Of a DNA stretch of 64,000 bases, positions 33,987 to 43,705 are shown piece by piece. Made by a program: the position numbers and the translations under genes. The stretch covers positions 8,990,001-9,054,000 of the forward strand of contig NZ_CP109467.1 of NCBI RefSeq assembly GCF_036227325.1, read 5' to 3'. The DNA is from Streptomyces sp. NBC_01465 (GTDB taxonomy: Bacteria; Actinomycetota; Actinomycetes; Streptomycetales; Streptomycetaceae). Positions within the stretch are counted from its first letter, which is position 1. Each line of letters opens with the position of its first letter. The notes under the pieces were generated by a model. That model was not told the DNA's origin. It searched no databases and was given only the letters and a program-made list of their open reading frames with translations.

Positions 33987-34640
33987 ATGACTGGATCCCT
34001 GCCACCCGGTGGCGTTGTGCTCGGTGCGGAGGAACTGGAGGCCCGTTGGGCAGATGCCTGGCGGCCGGAACAAGTCGCCGAGCGGCTGGACGGGGTCGGT
34101 GCCCCCTGGTGCGTTGCGGCGGGGTGGGCACTGGATCTGTTTCGCGGGGAACAGACGCGACCGCACGGCGATCTGGAGATCGCGGTACCCGCGGCGGGGT
34201 TCGCGGAGATCCGGGACCGCTTCCCGGAGTTCGCGTTCGATGCGGTGGGTTCGGGCCGGGTGTGGGAAGGAGCGGGAGGCGACGTGCTGGCGGCCACGCA
34301 TCAGACCTGGGTGCGGGATCCGGGCAGTGGGCAGTTCCTGTTCGACGTCTTCCGCGAGCCGCACAAGGACGGGATGTGGATCTGTCGGCGGGACGAAGCG
34401 CTGCGGCTGCCGTACGACGCGGTCATCGAGCGCACCGCGGACGGGATCCCGTACTTGGTACCGGATTTGGTGCTGCTGTTCAAGGCGAAGGCGGCACGGC
34501 CCAAGGACCTCGTGGACTTCGACGGGGTGCTGCCGCTGCTTGGCCGGACACGAAGGGATGCCCTGGGTGGTTGGTTGCAGCGTGTGCACCCGGGGCATCC
34601 GTGGCTGGCGAAGCTGGCGGGCGGAGGCCCCCCGGTGTAG
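33987..34640 (+). CDS. Nucleotidyltransferase (aminoglycoside-type) domain protein
   Basis: 217 aa from ATG 33987. The motif GWALDLFRG...TRPHGDLEIAV (about 53-72) corresponds to the catalytic region of aminoglycoside nucleotidyltransferase-like proteins, and FLFDVFREPHKDGMWICRRD and PYLVPDLVLLFKAKAARPKD follow the fold's core. The usual first acidic position is Gly here (HGDLE), so activity on a classic antibiotic is uncertain. Divergent from the histidine phosphatase with about 200 bp between starts. Family assignment is good, substrate unknown. Confidence 0.75.
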   Translation: MTGSLPPGGVVLGAEELEARWADAWRPEQVAERLDGVGAPWCVAAGWALDLFRGEQTRPHGDLEIAVPAAGFAEIRDRFPEFAFDAVGSGRVWEGAGGDVLAATHQTWVRDPGSGQFLFDVFREPHKDGMWICRRDEALRLPYDAVIERTADGIPYLVPDLVLLFKAKAARPKDLVDFDGVLPLLGRTRRDALGGWLQRVHPGHPWLAKLAGGGPPV

Positions 34641-34864
34641 ACGCGGCGTACGGCGCGATCGCGTCCCACCGGTGATTTCAGACCCGTCGAGCACCAGCCG
34701 CGCGCGGGAACGTGCCGCGAAGCAACCTCAGTCCAGAGACTCTTGCTCTCAAGGATGGTCGTTTGCTGACAGGTCTGCAGACGCGAGTACGGATGGCCGT
34801 CTCCCACGGAGGACAGTCAGCTGCGATGCTCGGCACACGGCCCCACCTTCCCTTGGAGAGCAAC

Positions 34865-35218
34865 ATGGATTGGAGCGCCAACGGCGAGCCCGTTGTGTCG
34901 CAGGATGATCCACAGGTCCATGTCGGCCTGGATCTTCAGCAGGGCACGCTCATCCTCACCCAGGACGGGACAGACTTCGTCGCCTACCACGCCCTCGTGG
35001 AGTTTGCCTCGCCGGGGGAGAGCCCCTGGGTGGCGCAGAAGGTCAGCTTCTCGGCCAAGGGGCCAGACGGCATATCTGTGGGACTGTCAGTAGATCTCCT
35101 CAACGACACGTGGGACGGCCCACGCGACGGCGTCCCCGCTGCCATTTGGAAGGTGGTGGCCCTCGCTGCGACGTCCGCCGGCGACGTCGGCATCACCTTC
35201 ACGTCACCTACTCCCTGA
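34865..35218 (+). CDS. Hypothetical protein (117 aa)
   Basis: ATG 34865 preceded by TTGGAGAG. The product (MDWSANGEPVVSQDDPQVHV...) is a soluble, beta-strand-rich protein with VGLDLQQGTLILTQ and KVSFSAKGPDGISVGL. No family is recognised and neighbours do not help. The ribosome site and codon pattern support a real gene. Confidence 0.55.
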   Translation: MDWSANGEPVVSQDDPQVHVGLDLQQGTLILTQDGTDFVAYHALVEFASPGESPWVAQKVSFSAKGPDGISVGLSVDLLNDTWDGPRDGVPAAIWKVVALAATSAGDVGITFTSPTP

Positions 35219-35412
35219 CCCACCGTCCCTCGACACATGCCGCCCGCCGCAGCAGCTCGCGACCGATGGGGATCTCCACGAGAAGCCCCCAGGACCGCCA
35301 GTTAAAGTTCGTCGGGGGCAGGCGGGGACGGGTGGCACTGCTTGCAGTCGGCGCCTCGGATCTCGTTCGGGGCGGGGAGCGTCATGGGTGCAGGGTTCGG
35401 TGGCGGGCAACG

Positions 35413-36606
35413 TCACAGCAACGCCGCGATGCCCTCCCGGTTCTCGGGCAGCCCGGCCGTGCGGAACCACAACCAGTTGCCAGCGATGCTGCCCGTCGTC
35501 TCGTCGGTGTCCACGAAGGCCCGCAACAGGGCGCGTTGGGCGGCGGTGAGCGGGTGGGTCGGGTCGTAGCCACCGGGGAAGGCTCTGAGCAGGATCGGTC
35601 CGCGTTCGTGGTCGGTGACCGACGTGCCGCCGGCGGCCACAATGGCGACCGCCACTGGTGCCACCTCCTCGAAGGTTTCGGCTAGGGCGAGCGCGGAGCG
35701 CAGCACGGTGAACCGGAACCAACCGTCGAGTCCTGGCAGAGGCTCAGGGAACCAGCCGTCCGTCGTTCTCGGGTCCCGCAGGGCGTCAAGGAGGACGCCG
35801 AGAGCGCGTGGCCGATCAACATGGGCGGGACCGAGCGCGGCGCAGACCCGCACGGCCGGGTCCGGGTCGTCGAGCAGGTCAGAGGTGTCGATCCGCCACA
35901 CGCCGAGGGCCCGCGCCACACTCGCTCGCTCCCCTCGCCCCGCCGCGGGGCCCAGCCGTGCCCGCAGCAGCGTGACGGCCCACGGCACCCGGTCGGCGAG
36001 CTCTGGAGCGAGGAGGAGTGGCAATGCGGCGCCGAGCGCGGCCTCGCGGACGTGGGCATCCGGAGAGGAGAGGAACGGCTCGACGGCGTCGTACAGCGTG
36101 GGGCGTGTCTCCCGGCACGCGTACAGGGCGGCGAGTTCGTCCGGAGCGTACTCGCGTCGCGTCTCGTCGTGCCAGGGTTCCCACTGCCAGTTGGTTCGGT
36201 CGCGCACCGGATCCTCCCCGTAGGCGGCTGACTCGGCAACTTGCCCCAGCCAGACGAGCAGGGCGGCCCGCAGGCTGCGTGGCGGCCCGTCGTCACACGG
36301 GAAGTGCCCCTCGTGCTCGGTGAGGCTCACGGGGTGGTCGAGGATCGCGGCGACGAACAGCGCCGCGGGCGCGGTGACGGAGTACAGCGAGCCCTGGTGC
36401 AGCACGCCCATGTCCAACGCGGCCAACGCCTCGGACCGAACCTCGGGATCTTCGTCCACGAGGGAGCACAGAGAGAGTGGTATGTCCTCGCCGGAGCCGT
36501 AGGCGTGCTGGAGAGACTCCCAGTCCGTCCCCAACAGCAGTTCTCGGGCCGCTGTCGGCAACCCGCTCAGGATCCGCGTCAGGCGGGCACTCTCGCTCTC
36601 TGTCAT
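35413..36606 (-). CDS. HEAT-repeat protein
   Basis: 397 aa. It begins MTESESARLTRILSGLPTAA and contains several helical-pair repeats of HEAT type (VDEDPEVRSEALAALDMG, SSPDAHVREAALGAALPLLL, DDPDPAVRVCAALGPA). Such proteins are protein-binding scaffolds with no catalytic activity of their own; the partner is unknown. No operon partner on this strand. Similar HEAT proteins occur as orphan genes beside polymorphic toxins in Streptomyces, which may or may not be relevant here. Confidence 0.75.
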   Translation of the reverse strand: MTESESARLTRILSGLPTAARELLLGTDWESLQHAYGSGEDIPLSLCSLVDEDPEVRSEALAALDMGVLHQGSLYSVTAPAALFVAAILDHPVSLTEHEGHFPCDDGPPRSLRAALLVWLGQVAESAAYGEDPVRDRTNWQWEPWHDETRREYAPDELAALYACRETRPTLYDAVEPFLSSPDAHVREAALGAALPLLLAPELADRVPWAVTLLRARLGPAAGRGERASVARALGVWRIDTSDLLDDPDPAVRVCAALGPAHVDRPRALGVLLDALRDPRTTDGWFPEPLPGLDGWFRFTVLRSALALAETFEEVAPVAVAIVAAGGTSVTDHERGPILLRAFPGGYDPTHPLTAAQRALLRAFVDTDETTGSIAGNWLWFRTAGLPENREGIAALL

Positions 36607-36883
36607 GCACGTACCCTGTCAGCACCCACCGACAACGCCCTCTTCTCAGAAGAGAGACGAACGGGGGACACCATGGCCGGCCGACGAAGCGACAGCCTTC
36701 GGTGGCCACCTCCAACGGTTCGTCACCGATGGGCCATTCGCCAGGCCGGGTGCAGGGCTGGTCGTTTTCAGGGCTGTGGCGGATATTTCGTGAAGCACGT
36801 GATGGCAGTGGGGCCGGCAGCTGGGTCATGCTTGATCCCTAGCGCCGGGGCTCGGGGTCCGGCATGGCTTTTGGGGGTCCGCG
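36607..36883. other. Intergenic with a 15-bp palindrome
   Basis: CTCTTCTCAGAAGAG at 36640-36654 is a perfect palindrome about 35 bp upstream of the HEAT gene start, a plausible operator. A plus-strand frame from 36673 has a weak ribosome site but no convincing content. Confidence 0.35.
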
Positions 36884-37414
36884 GTGGTGGTCAGTGAGCT
36901 GGTGCGCGCAGAGCTTCGACGGGTCGATTGGGCTTCGTTGAAGTGCGGCTGCGGCGATTCTGCGGAGCATGTGCCTCTTCTGATCGAGGCGATCATCACT
37001 GCCGAGACGCCCCGGGACATGATCGGATACACCCTCGATGATCACGTCGAGGGAGACACAATCATCTTCGAGTGCACTCCGCCCGCGGTTGGCGTGATCA
37101 TGGCCGCGCTGGCGGGCGATCTCTCGACACTGGCCCGAGACGTGCTGCTGCAGACGTTGTTGTTCGTGGCCGCGGGCTCCAGCGACTATGAGCTGGATGC
37201 AGAAGGCGCGGGTCTGGGCGACAGATGCAGGCACCACGCTCAGGAGGGGTTCTGGGGGCTCGTCCAGATCGGGCTCACGGGTACCGCGGAAGACGCCGAA
37301 ACGGTCGCCGACATCTGCGAGTACTTCAAGCTGGGCGGCGACAAAGCCGCCTTCTACCAGGCCGAGCTTCGCGACCGAATGCGCGCGAAGACCAAACGCG
37401 GGCGACACGTCTGA
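36884..37414 (+). CDS. Hypothetical helical protein (176 aa)
   Basis: Start GTG 36884 (weak site). The sequence MVVSELVRAELRRVDWASLK, CGCGDSAEHVPLLIEAIITA and CTPPAVGVIMAALAGDLSTL is all-alpha and HEAT-like, with a CGCGD stretch near residue 21. It might be an immunity-type protein, as seen with orphan effectors, but no family is recognised. Its end abuts an ISL3 pseudogene, and the last residues (RMRAKTKRGRHV) are not obviously truncated. Confidence 0.5.
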   Translation: MVVSELVRAELRRVDWASLKCGCGDSAEHVPLLIEAIITAETPRDMIGYTLDDHVEGDTIIFECTPPAVGVIMAALAGDLSTLARDVLLQTLLFVAAGSSDYELDAEGAGLGDRCRHHAQEGFWGLVQIGLTGTAEDAETVADICEYFKLGGDKAAFYQAELRDRMRAKTKRGRHV

Positions 37415-37424
37415 AGCTGTGAGG

Positions 37425-39060
37425 TCACGGTGGCTGTGCGAGGACGAGGGTTCGCAAGAGTGAGAAGGACGCTCGGCCGTATGACCGGCGTTTGATCAGT
37501 TTGATGCGTGTGACCTGGCCCTCGACGGCGCCTGAGCTCCAGGGCAGGGTGAGGCCGTTGACGACGGCGTCCCAGTCGTTCTGGAGGAAGGAGGCGAAGC
37601 CCTGGACCGGTGATGGCCCGTGGTCAAGGGCTCGTGTCATCCAGTGCGTGAGGTCGTGACCTCGGCGTTCGCGAGCGATGGCACTGAACTCATGGGCGAG
37701 GTCGCGGGCGGTGGCCAGGTCGGGGCAGGCGATCCAGGATGCGGTCGAGCTGATCGCGCTGGCTGTCGGTCAGGGAGTCGGGGTGGCGCATGATCCAGGT
37801 CGTGATCCGGCGGGGACTGGGAATCGGCCGCGGTGGTTCGGGGGCGGCGGTGCCGGCACGGAGGGTCGCGATGTACTTGGTGACCACGACGCGACTGCCG
37901 CGGTAGCCGCGTTCGCGAATCTCACGGAACAGGGCCGCGGCGTTGGTCGCGCCACCAAGGAAGCGTTGTTGCAGGTAGGGCTTGAAGCGGTTGATGTGGC
38001 CGTTGGGGCGGCGCTCGCGTGCGGAGGCGAGGATCTGCTCGAGGTCGGTGGTCAGGTAGTGGCGTACCGTCTTGCGGTCCCGGCCCAGGCGGTCGGCGAT
38101 CGCGCTGATCGTCCAGCCGCGTTCGCGCAGCTGGTGGATGTCGGTGTGCCACTGGCGGACGCGGGCCAAGAGCTGCCCGTCTGGTGGGTCGCTCGACTCC
38201 GGTGGCCCAATCAGCGCCGCCAGGGATACGGGGTTCGACGGCCCCTGGCGCTGGTCCAGAACGTCGATCTCGGCGTCTTTGCGCAGGCAGACGCGGTGCT
38301 GGTGGGCGGTTCGTTCGACGGCACGGGCGAGCGAGTGCAGCAAGTGCCACCTGTCTGCCACCTGGATCGCGTCGGGTGCCGCGCGGGCGGCGGCCTGGCT
38401 GAAGGTGCTGCACCGGTCCCGGCAGATCACCCTGATCTCGGGATGGTCGGCGAGCCAGGAGGCCACGGTGTCCGCGGTGCGGTCGGGCAGCAGGTCGATC
38501 GGCCGCCGGGTTTCGACGTCGATCAGCACGGTCCCGTAGGTGGCGCCCTTGCGGAACGCGAACTCGTCGATGCCCAGGACCGTGACCTGGCCGGACGGCG
38601 GGTCCGGCAGTCGCCGGAGTTCCCCAAGGATCACGTCCCGGCTCGTCCGCACCGGCAGGTAGGCGGCGAGCCGGGCACCGGCCCGGCCACCGACGGCCAG
38701 TCCGATCGCCTGCACCATCCGGGCGAGGGATGTGGTCCGGCGCCGGTACCGCATGGTCAGGCCCGGGACCTGCTCCGCCATGGTCCGGCGGGAGCACAGG
38801 CCGTTGTCACAGAAGAATCGGCGGATCCGCAGCCGTAGCAGCACCCGCCGCCCGCCCAGCGGGCGGTCGGCCAGGCGTCGCGTGTACGTGCTGTGCACGC
38901 GCGAAGCGGTCACGCCGCACGAGGGGCACGTCACCGTCGGCTGCCGAGCATGCAGATCGATCCACACAGCATCCCCAACGACGCATATCGCATCGATGCC
39001 CAACCCCTCGACGTCGGGCCACACCAGATCCCAGAACTGTTCGTCCCCCACGAACACCAT
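37425..39060 (-). pseudogene. ISL3-family transposase, frameshifted
   Basis: The main frame (39060 to about 37715) gives 440 residues: zf-ISL3 (CPSCG, CDNGLCSRR), DDE region VLGIDEFAFRKGATYGTVLI, CRDRCSTFSQAA and VADRWHLLHSLARAVE. Near 37715 (a C-rich run) the frame shifts and the C-terminus continues in another frame, with LPWSSGAVEGQVTRIKLIK and ending at 37425. The element is a second ISL3 lineage distinct from that at 12654 and inactive unless frameshifted expression occurs. Confidence 0.85.
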
Positions 39061-39136
39061 GCTGAGGAACGGGCATCAAGGACTACACGGGATGTTTAGA
39101 ACTGACCGTCACGAAATATCCGCCACAGCCGTTTTC

Positions 39137-39292
39137 GGATCAGGCACGAATTCCGTGAGTGAACTCGTCAACTCGCGTCGAGGCAGATCGGCGGTGGCGA
39201 CCAGGTCATCACACCGCACCACGGTCCCAGACAACGCCACGTCACCAAGGCCGAACCACTCTGATCGTCCTCACGGAATTCGTGCCCGATCC
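39137..39292. repeat. 23-bp inverted repeats around a 110-bp core (MITE-like)
   Basis: Two 23-bp arms (39137-39159 and 39270-39292) are inverted copies that differ at one position, sharing GGCACGAATTCCGTGAG. They enclose 110 bp with no gene. The arrangement suggests a miniature inverted-repeat element or nested ends of an IS. Confidence 0.6.
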
Positions 39293-39487
39293 CTGACGAA
39301 GCCGACCTAGCCAGAGAGGACATCGACCGCATCCAGGCCCGTGCGTTCGCCGCAGCCGGGCTCTTGGCCGACGCCACCAGAGACAACGGGGGCAGTACTC
39401 GCGTACTACCCCGCTCGTACCCGCGCAGGAGCCCGCGCTGAGAGAGCCGACGACTGGATGACCTGCCGGGACGGAGACCAGGGTTGT

Positions 39488-40213
39488 CTATTCTTCGATC
39501 CTGGTCCCGTACGGGCGCTGGGTGGTAGGGACGTTGGCGGCCCTCCCTACAGATGGCGGGGGAGGGGGACTGAGCAGGGCGGGACCCAGCGCACGCCCTG
39601 GCGGCCGGAAGGGTCCAGGGCGGCGAGCCGGCGGGTCTGGGGTGCGGCTGCTGTCTGCGAGACACAGGGTGAGCAGCGGGCCTTCGAGTGTGTCGGTGTC
39701 GGGTACGGCCCCGATGTAGTGAGCCACCGCTTCCAGGACGGGAACCAGGTCGGGGTATTCCTCACCGGATGCAGCGAGCCGTTCCTGCACTACATCCCAC
39801 CAGGGGTGCGGAAGCTTCGGCTCAGTGTGGGAGAAGCCTGGCTCGAACTCCTCGGTGCGCTGCCCATCTCGCCAGTGGGCGAAGCAGTTCATGCCGTCCC
39901 CGCCCCGCAGCAGAGACAACACTTCGGTGCCTTGCGAGAGCGCGCTGAGGGGTCCTGGGCGAGAGCCGTCTCCGCCTACGTCCTCAAAGCAGAAGGTTCA
40001 TTCTCCGAGCTCGCCGACGCGCAGCACCGTGCCATTGTCCCGCAGGGCCATGTCGTAGAGGTCGCTTGCTTCGGTGTGGGCGAGCGTTCGCGCGCGGTCG
40101 GGTTCTGCCCCATAGCGGCGCAGCACTTCGGGCGGCGCAAGGCTCTTGGTGAACGTCACACACCAAAGGGGGTAGCGCGGGCTGGTAACCCAGTCCCAGT
40201 GATCGCCGATCAC
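39488..40213 (-). pseudogene. DUF6461-like protein with a nonsense codon
   Basis: GTG at 40213 with AGAGGAG upstream. The two open pieces are in the same frame: residues MIGDHWDWVTSPRYPLWCVT...EVLRRYGAEPDRARTLAH, then a TGA at 39998-40000 where Trp (GEWTFCFED) is expected, then SLLRGGDGMNCFAHWRDG and LLTLCLADSSR. The organisation matches DUF6461 proteins. Reading through the stop would give about 241 aa. One base change (TGG to TGA) inactivated it. Confidence 0.7.
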
Positions 40214-40282
40214 GGCGACTCCTCTTCTGGGCCCGGCGTGCCCCCTGCCGCGACTGGGGGCACCCCGGGCTCCAGGGTTCAG

Positions 40283-41401
40283 TTAGTTGACGGCGTAGAC
40301 GTTGTACTTCTCGGTGTCGAGGACGCGGTCCCTCTGCACGTATCGGCCAAGGGCCAGGCCGGTGTTGCTGTTGTCGACGTGCCCGCGGGCGCAGGGCTCA
40401 TTGCCGGTGACCGGCTTGTCCGCCCGCGCCTCGTAGATCATCCACTGCCCGTTCTCGAACAGCGGGACGATATCAGCGCACAGTGCGCCGTTCGTGCCTC
40501 CCTCGAAGGACCGTGCGAACGGGAACTCGTCGCACGAGTCGTTCGGGACCACGTCGTCCATGTAGACGAAGGGGTCGGAGCTGTTGCTCCCGCAGGTGTA
40601 CTCGCGCCGCGAGGTAGCCGCGGCTTCACTCGGTTCACGGGTCAGGGGTGCACCGTCGCGCAGTGCGTTCTGGGCCCACCCGTAGGTGGCTGCAGCGCCG
40701 CCGAGCTCGGTGAGCGAGAACTCGAAGTTGGCGCGGACGTCCGGGACAACGCAGCCGGGGTTGGCGCCGACCTCATTGTCGCAGCGGATGGGCCAGGGGT
40801 TGTCCCAGTTTATATTGGGCTGGGTGGGAATGGCACCCGTGGCGACCACATACATGTGGTGCTTGGAGGTGACGTTGGTCCGGGTTCCGGAAGCAACGGG
40901 GGTGCTGTAGGTGACCGTTCCGGTCGCCGTACCACCCAAGCCAAGACTCTTCGTCCCGTCCCACGGGCGGGCGTCGGTCATGCCGCAACCCCCGGTACAG
41001 GCCACGTCGTACGAGATGTTGAGGGTCTTCACGTCACCGGTGACGCTGACGACCTTGACCGTAGTGGTCTCGTCCCAAGAGGTCTTCGAGGCACTGAGCG
41101 TCATGCTGCTTTCGACGTTCATCAGGCCGGTGCCGAGCACGGCGCCCTTGTCGCTGAGCAGCGTATAGGTGACCTCCATGCCGTTCAGGCAGATGTCTAA
41201 TCGGGTGGCGGTGAAGGTGCCGGGCTGAGTGCTGTCGCAGGAATCGTTGGCGGCAATAGCCTTGGCGGCGACTGGTAGTGCCTTGAGGTCGGTCAGGGGC
41301 TTGGTCTCCACGCAGGCTTTGGTCGCGCCGCCGAGTGCGGCTCTTGCGGCCGGCGCGATGGCGTCGCACGTACGGTTCGTAACGACGCGCTTGTCATGCA
41401 T
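40283..41401 (-). CDS. NucA/NucB-type deoxyribonuclease domain protein, signal missing
   Basis: About 372 aa if started at the ATG 41401; no signal peptide is seen, and the frame is open to 41530 without a convincing start, so the true N-terminus may be lost. The C-terminal region contains CDEFPFARSFEGG (about 305-317 of this form), the catalytic signature of NucA/NucB DNases, preceded by a Cys-rich region (CTGGCGMTDARPWDG) with paired cysteines. Homologues are secreted nucleases. It faces the DUF6461 pseudogene in the same direction with a 70-bp gap, possibly an old toxin/immunity pair. Confidence 0.6.
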   Translation of the reverse strand: MHDKRVVTNRTCDAIAPAARAALGGATKACVETKPLTDLKALPVAAKAIAANDSCDSTQPGTFTATRLDICLNGMEVTYTLLSDKGAVLGTGLMNVESSMTLSASKTSWDETTTVKVVSVTGDVKTLNISYDVACTGGCGMTDARPWDGTKSLGLGGTATGTVTYSTPVASGTRTNVTSKHHMYVVATGAIPTQPNINWDNPWPIRCDNEVGANPGCVVPDVRANFEFSLTELGGAAATYGWAQNALRDGAPLTREPSEAAATSRREYTCGSNSSDPFVYMDDVVPNDSCDEFPFARSFEGGTNGALCADIVPLFENGQWMIYEARADKPVTGNEPCARGHVDNSNTGLALGRYVQRDRVLDTEKYNVYAVN

Positions 41402-41828
41402 CACTGCCGACTTCGCCGCAGTGGATTGCCGGGCATCCCGGATCCGAGCCCGCGCGGGGAGCGTCGCCGCCGGCATGACGACGATGACGAGACAGCGGAT
41501 CGCGGAGGCACTGGGTTGGCCGGGAGTCATCTGCGTGGAGTTGACCGCCCCGGACGAACCGATGGCACGGGCCGCAGCGCAGGCGTTCGCGGACGTGCGG
41601 CCGTCACTATCGGTCCTCGGTATAGCCGTATGCCGTCTCGGCGGTGGTGTACGAGCCGATCACCGAGTAGGGGGCGGCCGCGCCGCGCGCCAGTACACGG
41701 CATCACACCGGTTCAATTCTTTATCGGTTTCCGTGTGGGGCTCACGCTTGCTGCGGCATCGTCATACCCAGCACAAGGCGCTCCTCGCCCGTGGCGTCGA
41801 GGAGCCATCAACGGTGGAGGGCGCGGCT
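41402..41828. other. Gap with a possible small ORF
   Basis: A plus-strand frame (41475-41670) reads MTTMTRQRIAEALGWPGVIC, ELTAPDEPMARAAAQAFAD and so on but lacks a clear ribosome site and runs into the next gene in frame. Possible fragment of a small Streptomyces protein; otherwise no gene. Confidence 0.3.
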
Positions 41829-42458
41829 ATGGGCGAGGGTGAGCGGGAGACGCTGACGGCAGAGGAGTTCGGGTCCTCGCACGAAGGAGCCGTCGGTGTG
41901 CTCCTGGCCGACGGGAGTGTCCCGCCGCCGGTTTCTCTCATGTTGAACTCCAGCGGGAGCGGGCGGAGCGTGTCGCAGTGGAGCGTCTATGACGGCCGTC
42001 GCTTTCACGGTCCGCGAGCCGCCTCCCTGCGGGCCGTATGCGCTTGCGGCTGGAGCGGGAGCGAGCGCCGGCTGGACTGGGAGCAGATCGGCGAGCAGGA
42101 CTTGTCCGAGGCGGCCGGAGGCACGGCGGATGACTGCGCGCAGGACTGGGACGCTCACATCGTCGAAGTAGAACAGGCAGCGATCCCGTTGCCGGAAACA
42201 GTCACCTCGCTCCTCACCCAGCTGCAGGAGGAGATTGAGAAATTGGCGAAGACTTCGCCTCTGGCGGCGGTGCGGGCGGCGCGCCGCTTGGAGGTGACTG
42301 CCGTGGAGGTCGCGTACTGGCCGGCCTATGACTCCAGGGGAGACACGAGCCCTGAACAAGTCGCGGCGGCCCTGGGGTTGAACGAGGCCGCGGCCATTGA
42401 GCTGATGGCTCGCTTCGGCCGGTGGAGCCAGTACCAGCAGACGTTCCGCACTTGGTAG
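41829..42458 (+). CDS. Hypothetical protein (209 aa)
   Basis: ATG 41829 with GGAGGG upstream. The N-terminus MGEGERETLTAEEFGSSHEG, a Cys pair in AVCACGWSGSERRLDWEQIG and a C-terminal helical region VTSLLTQLQEEIEKLAKTSP followed by AARRLEVTAVEVAYWPAYDS then a helix-turn-helix-like SPEQVAAALGLNEAAAIELM. No named family. It precedes the toxin locus in the same direction by 180 bp and might be a small regulator of it; that is inference. Confidence 0.55.
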   Translation: MGEGERETLTAEEFGSSHEGAVGVLLADGSVPPPVSLMLNSSGSGRSVSQWSVYDGRRFHGPRAASLRAVCACGWSGSERRLDWEQIGEQDLSEAAGGTADDCAQDWDAHIVEVEQAAIPLPETVTSLLTQLQEEIEKLAKTSPLAAVRAARRLEVTAVEVAYWPAYDSRGDTSPEQVAAALGLNEAAAIELMARFGRWSQYQQTFRTW

Positions 42459-42641
42459 CAGTGGGACATAGAGCCCCTGTATGGACAAGGCACGACCGAG
42501 ACACCGCAGGTTCCGTGCTCCTGCACGAATCACCAGGCTGGTGCGGAGCGTGCAGGAAATCTGATCCGGTTGCTCATGCTCATGTGCCGCTGTGACCTCG
42601 CTGTCAATCGTCTGTGACGCGTTGCTTGCGGGAAGTTACGC

Positions 42642-43094
42642 ATGGCAGGATCGTCCGTCATGGATGGCATACGGGGGCCTGAACATCGGCTGGATGCAGC
42701 CGAAGCGGTTTCGCAGGAGCAAGTTGAAACCGTGCGCCGGGAGTTCATGGCGCTGCTGGGAGAGTTCCGGCGAACCGCGGTGCTGGTGCCGCTGGATGAC
42801 CAGGACGGGTTGTGGTCTGCGGAGTTCGGCGGGTTGCGGTGGATCTGTGCGTTCTCGCACGAAGAGGCGCTGGGACGGTTCGCGCAGGCGCGCGGCGAGA
42901 CGGAGCGGGAGTGGCCGTACCTGAAGGTGCTGGGTGCGCGGTTGCTCGATGAGGCGGTCGGCGCGGTGGGTGTTCCGTGCGGGGTGGCCCTGGATCCGGG
43001 GTCCGAGGACGGTGCGCTGTTCCCGCCGGTGGTGGGCATCGTGCCCGATGCTGCAGCCGTGGACCTGGATGTTGATCTCGGGGGAGCGGCATGA
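42642..43094 (+). CDS. SseB-like protein of the toxin locus
   Basis: ATG 42642; 150 aa. The middle GEFRRTAVLVPLDDQDGLWS and LRWICAFSHEEALGRFAQAR resemble the SseB N-terminal domain common in actinobacterial secretion and toxin loci. The stop overlaps the ATG of the next gene (ATGA). It probably helps the downstream ESX-type proteins, perhaps as a chaperone. Confidence 0.6.
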   Translation: MAGSSVMDGIRGPEHRLDAAEAVSQEQVETVRREFMALLGEFRRTAVLVPLDDQDGLWSAEFGGLRWICAFSHEEALGRFAQARGETEREWPYLKVLGARLLDEAVGAVGVPCGVALDPGSEDGALFPPVVGIVPDAAAVDLDVDLGGAA

Positions 43095-43705
43095 GCGGGG
43101 ACGGGTATGCGGTCGACCCGGCGGCCCTGCAGCAGATCACCAACGGGATCAACGCCGCGATGTCGGAGCTCAAGGAGCTGGGGCTCGATATCGAGGCGAA
43201 TCTCGGGCGCGGCTTCGACGACCTGGAGCTGACCGGCCTGGAGTCGGGCCATGCGGGCCTGACGGAGACGTTCGCGGACTTCTGCGACCGGTGGGGCTGG
43301 GGCGTGCACTCCCTGATGCGGGACGCGAACGAGCTGGCGGCGGGGCTCGGGTTGTCGGCGGGGATGTATCACGAGCAGGAGCAGTACGTCTCGACGACCT
43401 TGAAGGTTGCCTACCAGGGAGCGGAAGGCAATCCGTACCTTTCCGAGGAAGAGGTGGCCAAGCAGGGCTGGAGCGACACGCTGAAGGCCCCGGTGGCCAA
43501 TGCGCTGAACCCGGACTTCTCGGCAGAGTCCGCTGAGAAGGCGCAGCAGCAGTCGAACGAGGCGTGGGATCAGGCGGCGGACAACGCGAAGTCCTCGCCG
43601 TTGCTGGGCGCGGCGGAGGCTGCGGCTGGCCAGGACACGGACATCGACTGGCAGTGGGACGGCACTCCCCACCCCGATACCAAGACCTTTGAGGCGCGGG
43701 ACTGA
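43091..43705 (+). CDS. ESX/WXG-like helical secreted protein
   Basis: 204 aa. ATG overlaps the SseB-like stop. It is highly helical with few hydrophobics: QQITNGINAAMSELKELGLD, TETFADFCDRWGWGVHSLMR, and acidic low-complexity tail. This is the size and pattern of the small ESX-type partners (LXG/WXG-like) of type VII-secreted effectors, and the gene is coupled by TGATG to the effector. It is probably a secretion partner or co-secreted protein. Confidence 0.65.
   Translation: MSGDGYAVDPAALQQITNGINAAMSELKELGLDIEANLGRGFDDLELTGLESGHAGLTETFADFCDRWGWGVHSLMRDANELAAGLGLSAGMYHEQEQYVSTTLKVAYQGAEGNPYLSEEEVAKQGWSDTLKAPVANALNPDFSAESAEKAQQQSNEAWDQAADNAKSSPLLGAAEAAAGQDTDIDWQWDGTPHPDTKTFEARD

Noticed and set aside
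36673..36897. Plus-strand frame after a weak GGGGGA site upstream of 36884
   Set aside because: The composition is Arg/Gly-rich without family features, and it overlaps the better-supported start at 36884.
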